Shown: positions 45,726 through 57,710 of the stretch, piece after piece
Position numbering within the stretch: position 1 is the first letter of the stretch
How the letters are laid out: each line of letters begins with the position of its first letter
NCBI RefSeq assembly: GCF_000764305.2
Contig: NW_025947067.1
Span: 1 to 64,000 of the forward strand
Source of the DNA: Hyalella azteca
Taxonomy: Eukaryota; Arthropoda; Malacostraca; Amphipoda; Hyalellidae
Direction: 5' to 3'
Length of the DNA stretch: 64,000 bases
Made by a program: the position numbers and the translations under genes
The notes under the pieces: model-generated
Told to the model about the DNA's origin: nothing
The model's database searches: none
What the model saw: the letters and a program-made list of their open reading frames with translations, nothing else

Positions 45726-48700
45726 CTAAGAAGCGTATTCCTGCCGTCTGTCTCTCGTAATCCCGTCAGCAGTTATATCTACGTATCCTTTAATGACGTC
45801 ATAGATTGCGTAGATGTCGTCCCAGAAGAGCAGGTGGGGATTTTCAGGACGTAAAATGCAGCGTTTCTGAGAGTGGAGAGCAGACGACAGAGGAACGCCA
45901 TCACACGACACGTCCGTCTCGGGTAGCCACCGACCAAAAAGTTCCACCCAAACCGTGAGACGAGGAACCGAATAATTGACATAAACAGGCGGGGGCAACC
46001 GACTCCTGGTGGGGGGTCTGGTGACCGTGTTGGGGGAGCACCCACGCACGGGTGCAGGTGCCTGGCTCCCGTCATAGGGAAGATGACAAACACTGGGGGA
46101 AAGAAGACGCTGTATTTGTCCCCATGTGTGATGCGCCACTGAAAACTTATCTCGTATCCTGTCCAACGCCCCCGGACTTAGGAGCGAATTGAGTAAACCT
46201 TGTACAAAAAGAGGCGATATAAAATGGCGACGAGCAATAATACAAGATTTGCTGCACTCTGTAGACGACGATCTTGACGATCCCGTGTCCGTAGAAGAGT
46301 GATTACAGTTCTTGGTAGTAAAACTAGTCTCGGCGGTGCGCGTGGTTGTATAAGAAGAACTGGATCGTGAATTACTTGAGTTCGCGGCGCCATTGCTGGA
46401 CTTGGATGAAGAGTTCCTGAGGCCCTGAGAGGCGCCATCACCAACCGAGTTAGTGGCGGGAGATTGTGACTTACAGGACGCCCACCAGCACCATAGCTCC
46501 CACAGCTCTGATATTTCTATATTTTGCAGCTGGAGTCTCTGAAAAAACATAAATAAGATCAAATTTATGGAAAGCGAATAGAGTGCAGGGGAAGGACGAG
46601 TTTGTGAGTAATTTCAGTTATTAACGCTTCAGATCGGGGAGGAAGAGTGACAATTCCTTGAGAGGAAATTGCGTTTTCACAATAACTCTTAAACAGATTA
46701 CGATAAAACAGAGATAATTAATTGCGCCATTGAACCGAAATCAGCGAACTTGTTCAAGTGGAAGAAAGTGAAGTAATACTTTCCTCAAAAAAGTAGTACC
46801 GTTTTAATTAAGAAACAAATCAATCAATCCATACAAAAAATATGAATGAAAATCTAATAGAATAACTGCTTAGAAAAAAGTACAGGGGTTATGGATGGTT
46901 TAGCGGCCGTTGGTGAGATCAGCACTCACCGAGATGGTGGAGTGGCGGCTGCTGGTGAGAGCAGCACTCACCGAGATGGTGGAGTGGCGGCTGTTGGTGA
47001 GAGCAGCACTCACCGAGATGGTGGAGTGGCGGCTGCTGGTGAGAGCAGCACTCACCGAGATGGTGGAGTGGCGGCTGTTGGTGCAGTCAAAGAGACAGGT
47101 GGTGTACAGAGGGCAGTGGGCGGCGCTCCAGAGGGCGGCGAGGTAGCACGGCGTGTACTCCAGGAGGTGAGGCTGCTGCACGCACACCTGATGGAGACAG
47201 TCCAGCAGCAGCAGCCAGCACGGTCCCTGTAACACACGACACGGTAACGGTCCCTGCAACTCACGATACGGCAACGGTCCCTGTAACTCATGGTACGGTA
47301 GCAGCAGAAACCAGGAATTCACAAAATGTATACCGTAAACAACTCACAAGATACAAAAACCACCTACATGGCGCCGAAGCTACGCAGATAGTGCAAAAAA
47401 GGCACTTGGTACCTGTGGGTGTTTCTCACGCTTGGTGAGCAAGCAATCCAAACAGCACAAACAAAACACAAATGCGAAAACCACTCACTAGGTGTATATA
47501 CAGCCCACAAGGCGCATAAAACAACTCATTTTACACAGAGAAAAGCATATGTCACAGGTAACAACGCATAAGCAAGCCAAACAAGATCCGTAGGCGTTCT
47601 TTCGCTTGCTGTGCAAGCAATACATGCGGCACAAACCGTTCACTAAATGCATAATCCACTCATAAGGTGTAGATGATACACGTAACCCGTTTGACAAATG
47701 AAGAACCCATTACTCACAGCAACAATTCATTCATGACAGCAATCACGGCATAAAGAAGGCACGTGTTACCTGCAGGTGCTTCTCTCGCTTGGTGTGGCCG
47801 AGCCTCGCAGTGAAGGGATGGCCCAGCGCCACCCAATGCTTGGCGATGGCGCAGTGCAAGCCACGCACGGTGCGCGCGAACGGATCACACAGCACCTCCA
47901 CCAGCGTGCTCACCACGCACGCTCCGTCACGACCACAGTCCTCTGCAACATTATATATAATTCTTACTGGCTTGCACCAATATTGTTCCGTTCTAAAGTC
48001 ACCTATTACTGTCTGCTACAGTCAGCTGTCACTGTCTGCAACCGTCAGCTGTTACTGTTTGCAGTCAGCTGCCACTGTTCAGCAAACCCAATCACAGTTG
48101 AATCTCTGACTATCTCGAGCACTAGCTCTTCTTCAGCGCAGTCACCTGTTACTATCTTGTCTCTGTAACACACAACGCAGTCTTCTGCAATGTTCGTGCA
48201 TAACTGCTTTATCAACGTTACTGTAACTCAAGTTTTACCCATCACGACCACAACACAGAAAACCGTCAGCATTTTTACTCAATGAATTACGAATGTTTGC
48301 TGTGGTGCATACCCTGGAGTATGACGCTTCTGTTGTGCTCCGTGATGAGCTGAGCCGCTCTACATGCCACTTCCAGGGTACGACTGACGTAGCTCAGCCA
48401 CTTGCTGCTCTCGAAGCGCGATAAGTAAGAGCTCGCACTCGCACCGTCTGTGGTAACGAACATATCAAAAGAGGGCCAAATAACCTATCTTCAGAAACAA
48501 AATGGTTCAATATATATCTTATTCAGTAATTACTCTTGGAATAATCATCAAATGGAAGACTAAGTAGTACTATTAGTAGGATGGTTTGCTAGAGCTTCAG
48601 CTAACAAGCTACTTTGTACCAGAGGTCGAAAATTAACATGACCAGCAAGGCAGGAGATTTCAATAATTGAAAATTTCTCAAAAAGTTCATTAAAAGCGGT

Positions 48701-51700
48701 ATGTCTCTGACCAGGTAAATGCAGGGCACGCAGCCTGCTACAGGCCACCTGCAGATCACCAGGCTGCGGAAGCTCCTTCTCCAGATTGATAATTTCAGGG
48801 CACTCCTGGAACTCCGAGTTGCTCCGGAAGACGGCTTTTATCACAGAGTTCTCGATCGCCCTGAAGATAAGGTAACTAAACATTAGTATGTTATATATTA
48901 CTATTTCACTCACTAGCTCGCTACTATACAGTTCCATAGGTAAACTTTTATTAATTCTGAACATGGTTACATTATGAATTAACTTAATAAGCGAGTGAAG
49001 GACATGGCATGGAAAAAGTTAATTTTGATTAATTATCGCAGTGAACGTATTCAATGTTATTTAGCATAATTTTGCCTCAAATTATTTTGAATGACTTTGA
49101 AACTGACAGAATAACAGAAACAAGGAAAGAGAGAAGTTTTTTTGTGTTTCTACCTCAAGTAAGTATGAACTTTAAATGCAGGCCTTGAACTAAAGACATG
49201 TTATTTATAAAAAGCAAAAAATTTGTGTAAATTCTTTCACATTAAAAAAACATGAATAGATATTATTCAAAAGTTAATGAAAACTTTCAAGAAACGTTAT
49301 CCGTGATTAGTCATTCTCATTCAAACTGGACTAAATTTAAGAAGTTTGACTTGCAAACAATATTCAGCTTTCACTCACTCAAGCCGAGTTTAGTGAACTT
49401 TCTCAGCCGCGGCAACTCAACTTTGAGTAAAGTTTGTGGGCATCCAAAAAATTATCCCTAAGCACAAAATTCGAGCAAATTCAAGCAGCAATATTAATTT
49501 ACAAGAAGATAAGTTGTAGAACAGAATCTTGTTAATGAAGAAACACGCCTGGAACAAAAGCCTATGTCAGAAATTCAGTAGTTTTTGTAGAGGCAAAAAA
49601 AAGAGGAAAATTAGCAGCAGGAAAAATTACGGAGAAAAATATGAAAATTAATGCACACTTTCAAGACACTCCAACTCCAACGCGAGTAGTAAGATGTTAA
49701 TAGAATTAGCAATATTGCAGCATTTCCTAAAATTTTGATGCCTACGACAACTTCACCCTGGGATGAGTATTTTATACAAGGACTAAAAAAGTATAGGTGA
49801 TTCTAACAAATAATAACCTCATGAATGTTGACATCCTTGATGCAACTGCTTGTCATATATTCAAGATTTCCATTAGCTACATAATTCTAAAGTGGCCATA
49901 GTATTCTGCAACGTGACCATCACTATGACAAGAAATATAATTTGTAAAATTAGGATAAATACACGTGAAAGAGTTTCCAGTTTAAACGAGATAATCGTAA
50001 AAAAAGGAGAAAGCAGAAAAATAAGATGAAATAATGTGATATCCAAAATAATGTTGAAATTTCCCCGAGCATGTGTGTTGGAAGATGTTCAAATTAACTT
50101 CCAATTTATATAAATCAAATCAACCTCACGCACCATAAGCGTGCAGTCATAGTAATATGTGAACCAGGACGACACATTATTGAGCAAAAATTAATACAAA
50201 AAGGTCTCTAAAATACATCTATTCAATGAGATCTTATTTTGCTCAAGTGTGTCATTCTGACTCATGCTTCATCTAATGTGAATGTGCAAACCGAAAGTAC
50301 GTTAAGAGAGCATCAATTAGAGTTAGTGAAGAGCGCAGAGCTTTGTTTGCCGGCAGTTTGAAAGTTAGGTGAAGTATACTTGTCGTCATGCGAACCCTTT
50401 TGTCCACTCGTGTGAGTCGGCGTCCAAAGCAAACAACAAAACTACTCACTTAGCTTCATCTTCAAGTTTGCTCATCTTTAACTGGCCAAAACTGCGAGGA
50501 TTCAGAGACATCCTAGAAAAAATAAGCAAGATTCAACGTACAACTCGACTTTTTTGGTTTAAAAATTTTATTTCTATAACTTTTAGCATCTTGATTATGC
50601 TTTCTAACTTCACGGAAGTTTTTTTTCAACTATGGCTACAGTCATACGAAAAATTCTGAGGGATGTTGAAAACAATAATTTGTAAATCTACAACAAAAGG
50701 GACAGAGCAATTCATGATTTACTTTCTGTCCTAAAAGTAAATGGCCTACAATTTGCGTTTAGTTAAGTACAACGGGCGAGTTGTTCTGGGCACAAAGTTT
50801 GTATAAGAAATACGTGTAGCTAAGTAGTACAGTTAACTTGGTACACTTAAGTGATAGCTAAGCTTGGTTCAGAGAAGCAATAGTTCAGCGTGGACGTAAT
50901 GATTCCGAGGTTGCATATGTAGCAACCAAAATATTTGTTGTCCAGCAGTAAGATTCTCGTTTGCCTTCAATTTCTGAGCCTAATTCGAGACATGTAACCC
51001 GTTTTACACGGGCATAAGAGGCCGTAACAAAAATTAAATCATATTGGACACTCCGACAACAAAGTGGTAACCTTATATTAACTTTTTTCCTTCAAGTGAC
51101 ATGACACACAATTTGAACAGTCAAGCTAAACGATATCTAACTCAGGGAGTTCAATTACCACAGAAAATAGGAGGGTGCCTCTGTCACTAAACTTGAATAT
51201 AAATATTTGAGGTGAAACAAATCATTACAAAACGAATAATGATTAGACTGCCTTAGAAATATAAGTAATTCATTTATTTTTTAACGAACTGACTGTAGAT
51301 GAGTGAAGACTGAAATGTCAGAAATGTTTGAGGAGACTTGGGCCGTGACTAAAAGAGCTGCATGCCGCCCAAAGAAGTGGTACTCTAATTTTCTAACAAC
51401 CAACTGCTAGAAGATATAGACTGACAAGTTGTAAAATTTCGATTAGACTTATGCTATTACGAAAAAAACTGCATATAGCCTTTGATGAATAGTTTAATTT
51501 TACTGATGACATTGCAAGGAAGTATGTAGTGTCGGGAATGCTTGTGAAGGCTTGAGCCATAACAAAAAAAAAAACTGCATATAGCTTTTAATAATTCAAT
51601 CGACAAATAACAAGGGAGTATTGACTTACGTGTCTGGAATGTTTGGGGAGATTTGAGCCATGACGACAAGGGCCGCTCCCCCAGGCGCCCCCCAGAGCCA

Positions 51701-54383
51701 CAGCAGGGGGCGCGACTCCCTGAAAAAGTGACCAGCTTTCTCCAGGTCCTTATCCACCATGCTGCTGGGCACCACCATCACCGGAGGGTACCTGATGTAG
51801 ATAGTTGTTTTGTACACACCAGCGACCATACTTTGAAAAATAGTTACAACTTTGTAACTCCTTCAGCAAATCGCTGGTGGCATTTGAGGATAAACCCACC
51901 AATACCAATCACAGGCGAGAAATTGGCTGCTATTTGTACATAGGTCGTTACCTGTAGAACGTCCCTGAACCCACTAGTTTAAATTTAAATAAAATGTATA
52001 GAAAATTAAAAAAAAATTCAACTGCAAAAAAATTGTCCAAGTAAAAATTTTACATTTTTTCATGTATTATTTAATAAATAAATATACATGAACAAATAAA
52101 AAATATGCATTCAAACTGGCCTTCAAATCATAATAAAAGATAAATCAGATATGAGAATTTCGAGAGAGGAAGTTCCAATTAACCCCTGCCAGTTCTGGAA
52201 CACTCCAAGAAAATCAATATGCTTGTAAATAAAGAAGAAAGTCTTACGTGGCGCTGAGATTGTAGTTCTCATTATGGTGAGTGACCCGCCAGTTTGGACA
52301 GCCAGTTCGTTCCAGTTCTGACATCCAGTCATTATATGTTCTGTAATACAATTGAAATAAAAAATTCTACTAATTCAATGGGATTATTTCCACTTAATTC
52401 CGAATTGTGTTTGAATCAACCAAATTCTTAAGTAAAAACCTAAAGGAGGAACATTCATAAAGGAGGAACATTTCTTATTTACAGTAATGAGAGCAGCTGT
52501 CATCAAAGACTGTAACAAGCCAGGGTGTCCTCATTGACAGTACCGGAATGTAGGGATGAAGGTGTTGGGAGGAGGAGTTCCTGGCGTCAGGAAAAGGAGA
52601 TCCACATTTGAAGGATTGGTGTGGTGCAGCAATGCACGAATGACTTTGCCATCTTCTCCATATGGACTAAACTTGAAACTGAAGTTCAATACCCGAAAAT
52701 TCTGCACAAACAAGTTTATTTTAGTTAAAAAATAATATCTTGTTTTATAAACATTAAACATTAGTTTTTTGAACAGAGGTTACACCACTAAAACGTACTG
52801 CACCGCAGTTACACAATTAAAACACATGTATCAAAAGAATGTCATACCTTTAATATAACTTGAATGCCTGGAACTTTCTCAGGGAGAAAGTGTTCAGGCA
52901 GTAATGTCTTCCTGCGTTGGTTCTGCTCATCCAGTAAACACACGGATGATACAAGGCACAGCTCGACATCGTGAGCTCCAAGGAAAAGGTGACTTAATGA
53001 GAGATGGTGCAATGCCTCTTCCTGTAAATCCACATGAAAATTGTCAGTATAAATAAAAAAATTCATAATAAAACTATCATGCTCATGACGAGCATATAAT
53101 ACTTAGCTTGCCTGAATTGTTGTGTAATTAAGTATTGAAGAAAAAGTTTTATAATGCATTATTTTTGACAAATTATTACGTACAAAATTTATTGAAAATA
53201 TTTTGTAAAATATCGAATAAAATTGACAGATAATATTTATATATCCAGGTACAACTCAAAATATTCTTAAATTTATGTTCATCAATTTCATTCAATTGAG
53301 TAGGTAGTTCCAGTCTGGACAGTTTTTTCTAAATTCTTCTGAAAGAATAGTATAACATTATTAATCAGTTAGACTCGCACAAAACTTGTCACAAAATTCC
53401 TGTCTGATCAGCAGACAGCTCAGAAAAATAATAAATGTTAGGAATAACTTACTTGATATGTGGGAGGCAATGTAGTGAGCAGAGCAAGCCTCAAGTTTGT
53501 AATGAATAATGTTCCAGATATTCCTGTGTTTTGCTCTCCTCCGGGCGAGAATTTCAAAACGTTATCCGCAGATGCAATAACAACTTCACCTGTGCAAAGA
53601 AAAATTATCAGAGATAAGAGGCTCTTGAACAAATCTATTACTGGAGAAAGTAATTAAAAATGCCTAGTCCCAACAAAACAGTTATAGTTAATTCACTTAA
53701 GCCAAATAGCACAGGGTAAAAATCAATCTAGTTAAATATTTTTACTGGAAACCAATTAAATGATGGAGCAAAAGAAAATATCTATCAGAAAATTTGAGGC
53801 ACTCTTGCTGTAATTTAGTCTTTCCAGCCAAGTCAAATTCAGGAAAGATATAAATTTCAAAACATAGGATATTATTGGTTTGACTTGTTATGAATTTCCT
53901 TTACCAATAATAAATTAAATGATATTCAATAAATGCTTACCAGGAAAAAGGTCAGGCTGAGTGACTGGCTCTTCTTCAGGAATGTCAACTCCTCTCTGAA
54001 AAAAAAAACTTTTGATAAAATATATGTACAATTTAATATATGATTATATATATAAACAAGAAATTTGTCAATTGTCATGATGGATAATCAGACAGAAGCC
54101 ACAAGTTCAAGCTTAATATTTCAGATTAAACATGCATTTAGATTACTTATGGAAGTTTTGGTCTTCCAATAAAGTTAGTCTTACAGATAAGAATTTATAA
54201 ACCATACTTGATACTTCCTACCTGATAACTCATACACCAACCTGAGACTATTAACATTTGACTAATAACAACTGACCATGTAAACCTTACCTCTTCATAT
54301 TGCTGAGATTGAGAAGGTAGATCAACATGGAACAGAGAATTTTTTGTTGAACCATGCCTTCTATGCTTTAAAGTACTCATCAT
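45726..54383 (-). CDS. MTMR10: myotubularin-related pseudophosphatase (MTMR10/11/12 group)
   Basis: Exons: 54383-54291, 53995-53941, 53589-53453, 53021-52848, 52701-52544, 52340-52248, 51791-51630, 48860-48712, 48447-48313, 47942-47770, 47226-47056, 46538-45726. All splice sites and phases agree; 2313 nt gives 770 aa, near vertebrate MTMR10. The N-terminal part (about aa 50-205) fits a PH-GRAM domain (LFPGEVVIASADNVLKFSPG). Phosphatase-like blocks follow: TYNDWMSELERTGCPNWRV, ESSKWLSYVSRTLEVACRAA and VVSTLVEVLCDPFARTVRG. Where active members have a Cys-x5-Arg loop, this one has QEDCGRDGAC: Glu386 replaces Cys and Gly392 replaces Arg, so it should be catalytically dead. Family knowledge suggests an adaptor or regulator of active myotubularins acting on PI3P and PI(3,5)P2. 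The last exon has a Ser/Asn-rich insert, then RLTVWVELFGRWLPETDV, matching the family's C-terminal region. MTMR10, 11 and 12 cannot be separated by eye. Confidence 0.92.
46905..47083. repeat. 42-bp minisatellite carrying four in-frame splice donors
   Basis: About 4.2 copies of a 42-bp unit. In minus sense each has ACCATCTCG|GTGAGTGCTG, a strong donor. Exon ends at 47056, 47014, 46972 and 46930 are all phase 0. Reading through a donor adds 14 codons (VSAALTSSRHSTIS or its Asn variant) and stays open until a stop after TNGR. All four donors could splice to the acceptor at 46538. Confidence 0.9.
47222..47305. repeat. 27-bp repeat carrying three in-frame splice acceptors
   Basis: In minus sense the unit is GGACCGTTGCCGTATCGTGA followed by GTTGCAG. 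Each copy ends in TTACAG or TTGCAG before GGACCG. Acceptors give exon starts at 47226, 47253 and 47280, all phase 0. The upstream ones would add GPLPCRVLQ, or that plus GPLPYRELQ. The model uses 47226, where GPCWLLLLDC matches the family. Confidence 0.85.
48558..48680. repeat. dispersed repeat (family B) in a myotubularin intron
   Basis: TTAGTAGGATGGTTTGCTAG, AGCTTCAGCTAACAAGCTAC and GACCAGCAAGGCAGGAG align in order with 59308-59390. The copy lies just past the donor of exon 48860-48712. Read in the exon's frame, the sequence stays open for about 50 codons, which lengthens the apparent frame beyond the true exon end. Confidence 0.75.
48861..51629. other. largest intron of the myotubularin-related gene (2.8 kb)
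   Basis: AT-rich, with no repeat array and no convincing exon. The 96-aa plus-strand frame at 50369-50659 and the 69-aa frame at 49252-49461 have no splice or protein support. Confidence 0.6.
51880..51960. repeat. short dispersed repeat fragment
   Basis: ACAGGCGAGAAATTGGCTGC and TACATAGGTCGTTACCTGTA parallel 38758-38805 (ACAGACGAGAAACTGGCCTC). It is probably a family A relative in a myotubularin intron. Confidence 0.4.
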
Positions 54384-54639
54384 GTGGAACAAACCACCAA
54401 CATTTACACAAGGTAAACTTGAAATTTACAATTTATTCTCAAAGATTCCATTATTGAATCAACTGTTCAACTGCTTCAATGTTGCACATTTTACAGTTTA
54501 CATATATGAATAATATGAATGAATGAATGATGGTATATTGAATTGACACTTGAAAGGGACAAAATTGGTAGGAAATCTTAAAATAATTTTATAACAAGGC
54601 TAATCAGCAATTATAACCTAAACCACAAACATTGAAATA

Positions 54640-54835
54640 TATGAAAATAAATATATTGATTGAATATATATAATATATATATATATATATTGATACTGAA
54701 ATATATGAAAATATATATATATATAGTTTATATTAAATTAATATCTTGCATTATAAACACTAAACATTAGTTTTTTGAACAGTAGTTACACCACTAAAAC
54801 GTATATACATTGAAATATATATAATTATATTGATT
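54640..54835. repeat. AT-rich microsatellite in the 5' region of the myotubularin gene
   Basis: Runs of (AT)n and ATATATAGAAA-like words. One part (near 54744-54802) repeats a stretch found at 52735-52797 (CATTAGTTTTTTGAACAG), indicating a small dispersed duplication. Confidence 0.7.
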
Positions 54836-55655
54836 CTAAACCACAGATTTTTTAGAATCAGTTCATTTTTAATCTCCTATTTAGAAAGATTTAAACCAAT
54901 GATATAGGCTACCGTAGGCCTATGTAAGAAGTTAAGAACAACTTCATGATACTTGTGTCCATGATACTTCACTGGTCTACTTAATAGTACTTATATTACT
55001 CAAAAATGAACTGTAGGAAGAGTCTAAGAAAGTCTCTGCATTGACAGTAGGCTAGCTATGTGTTAAAAATTAAAATTAGGTATTGATATACCTACAAATG
55101 AGGCTACCTACAAGGCTACAATCCATGTTCTACCGTACTCGTAGTGGTTCCATGAAACTGAAAAAATTTCAGCACAGCTAAGTCTAAAATACTTAAGGAT
55201 AGATTTTATCCAATAATTACATAATGTCAATTCAAGTTAAAACTATGACAAAAATGTCTGTTTGTGAAAAGGTTTAGTTTTATTCATATTACTTCAGTCT
55301 TCAGCTGCCAACCTACCAGCCCCGTCAGTTAAACAGGAGCTTCCTGACTGAACGCGTCTGTCCATATACGCGCATTTTACCGGAATTGAGAGTCATGAGC
55401 TTTTCAGAGGTAAATAAAATACTTTTCATCAAATTAAAATAAACAGCATGTTAGCAACATTTAATTTCATCAAAAAACCTCATTCTTGAAGAAATGAATC
55501 ATTTTTGTTCGAGTGACTATTTCGATAGGCTAACAGCATAAGATATTTACGTCAAATATTTTCCATACGTAGATTATTTACTCTCTCAAATTATACGTCA
55601 ATTATGCACTGACAAATTTATTTTATGCAGTAGAACATAGAATTAAATTACTCAC

Positions 55656-55733
55656 CCGCTTCACTCGTAAAAGTTGACAGTTTTGGACCTCCTCTTTCGA
55701 GCAAAACCGTTCTTGCCATATCGAGCAAGCCAT
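55656..55733 (-). CDS. possible alternative first exon of the myotubularin-related gene
   Basis: ATG at 55733 in good context (CAAATGG) opens MACSIWQERFCSKEEVQNCQ and ends after 26 codons at a strong donor (CGG|GTGAGT), phase 0. That phase fits the acceptor at 53995, which also accepts the 54383-54291 exon. It does not fit a splice into the 54383 exon. An alternative promoter and start is therefore possible. It could also be leader sequence or chance. Confidence 0.4.
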
Positions 55734-57319
55734 TTGAAAATTATATATTTTATAATTTGTTTGCTCAAAATGCATTGACACGCTGTAGCCCCGATGTAAT
55801 GGCAGATGAATGCGTTTATATGCTTTACAATAGACGAAGGCTAACACTGATAAACTTCTTCACCCAATTCAGCTACTTTTCTGACTGGACTAGTTACTCA
55901 CAATAAAGCCGTAGATCGTCCGACCTTAACATACAATCATTAATATTACTTTCATGACATCCGGTTATCCCAATTTCGATGTGGTTACAGCTTGAAAATT
56001 CCTACTTATAAATCCCGAAGGAGATAACATATTATCAGGAAGAACCATCAGCTAATGGAATATAAATTCAGACCTAATGTAAAAGTGGCACGCACCAGAA
56101 TATATCAGGATACGGTATACTCGTATGCTTGTGACTGAAGCATATATTCTTTAGTGATGCATGTGGGCCCCTGGCAAATGAGAAACGACCGGCATTTTTC
56201 AGGCCGATTTTTAAACTTGCATTGGCAAAATCTAAACAATTTTCACGAGCTAAACATTGTGTACGTGAGATGTCTGATATCACAAGTTCCTAACCGTCCT
56301 AACCCTCTACCGCCAGAAATACGAAATCATGAAGAAATTATTTTTATTTCATCGTTTTCGAGTCATTTGCAATGCAATAGCGCCATATTTATTCCATTTT
56401 CAAATTTCATTGCATCATCAAAAAATATATAACGTGTCCCTTGGGGGAACATTCTTCACCAGAAGTAAAACAATACCGTATATACGTGTCACTCACAAGG
56501 AACATCAGGCACACAGCTAAAATATTGCATGGTATATTTCGTAATCATCAAGATAGTTATAAAGTGAGGACAAATAAACAATAAGGTAACGAAAAAAGTG
56601 TACTGTAGTCACCGACTAGAAATAACACCGTCATTTTTATTTACGTTATTTTCTCTTACCATCACTGTCCACGGCTCATTCCTGTATTTTCATGGTAGTT
56701 TGAAATCTTCACTTTACTTTCCGTCATTAGAATGAGCATGGTTGAAAATAACAGAAAATAAAGAGTAAAACTTTGAATGTATTTTTTAGGTAAATATTCG
56801 AATTATATATCGCCTCTATACCACACGTCGAAGTATTTAATGGAATAATAATTAAAACTTTACACATTTTTTCATTTAAAAATGATCAATTCATCCAAAA
56901 ATTTAGGCATATATCATATTGTTACTCATAAATGTCGTACAATGAAATCTCATGACGGTCGTTCACCCTCAGAGACATACAATAAACCGTATAAAATAAA
57001 TTCATTATAGACTTGGAGGAGAAACCAGAGATATCAAACATGACCTTGACGCATAAGAACAGCATATGAAAAATAACAGCACTCTAGCTTACCATTGCTT
57101 TCGTATAGAAGGCTAATATGCGCGCTCGCTCTTAAAACCATCATATTTGGCAATTGTCGTTAAAATGCCCAATTTTTATACCTCAAATGTTCTATATCTG
57201 TATGTAAGCTCAGCAACATGACATTTATGCGTTAGATTAAAATTATCTATCAAACTTCCAAATATATTTGTCTGAAAATTCCAGCATCTATACTCTACTT
57301 ATGTTAGCGCTTGGGAGTT

Positions 57320-57710
57320 GTCCTCAGGCAGAGTGGCAATGTGGTTAAAGTTCCAGAATACCAAGCTTGGAGCAAATAAGTGTCAGTTCTATAGATTTTT
57401 TTCTAAAGTTCAGGTCAAATGGCCTGTTTTTAGATCCCCTGTGAACAAGTCACGGAAAGTACAAGAATCGGCGACAGGAAACACCAGGTTTATTTTTCAG
57501 TGCCGACAACACTATGATATAAGTGCGGGTTTGATCACTGCCATCTGCGCCAGTTTCTTGTCAGAATAATCGGCGAGGAGGCCGGGCGGTCAAGCACAGC
57601 AAAATTGGAGCAGGGAGTTGAGTGTTCGAGACCGCAACAAGCGGTGTACATATGTTCCGTGATGTTGAGAATCGGCGTCAGGTCTCACGGCCTAATCAAC
57701 GCTATATTCT
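57320..57710 (+). repeat. SINE-like repeat (family A), long copy
   Basis: Shares GGCGAGGAGGCCGGGCGGTC, GTTCGAGACCGCAACAAGC and GTGATGTTGAGAATCGGCG in order with 38300-38460. Its first part (AGAATCGGCGACAGGAAACA) matches 1-110, and TAGATCCCCTGTGAACAAGT matches 22510-22540. This appears to be the most complete copy in the window. Confidence 0.7.

Noticed and set aside
48560..48711. Extension of the myotubularin exon to a stop at 48560
   Set aside because: The frame continues into a dispersed repeat (family B). The donor at 48712 joins in phase to 48447 and restores family similarity.
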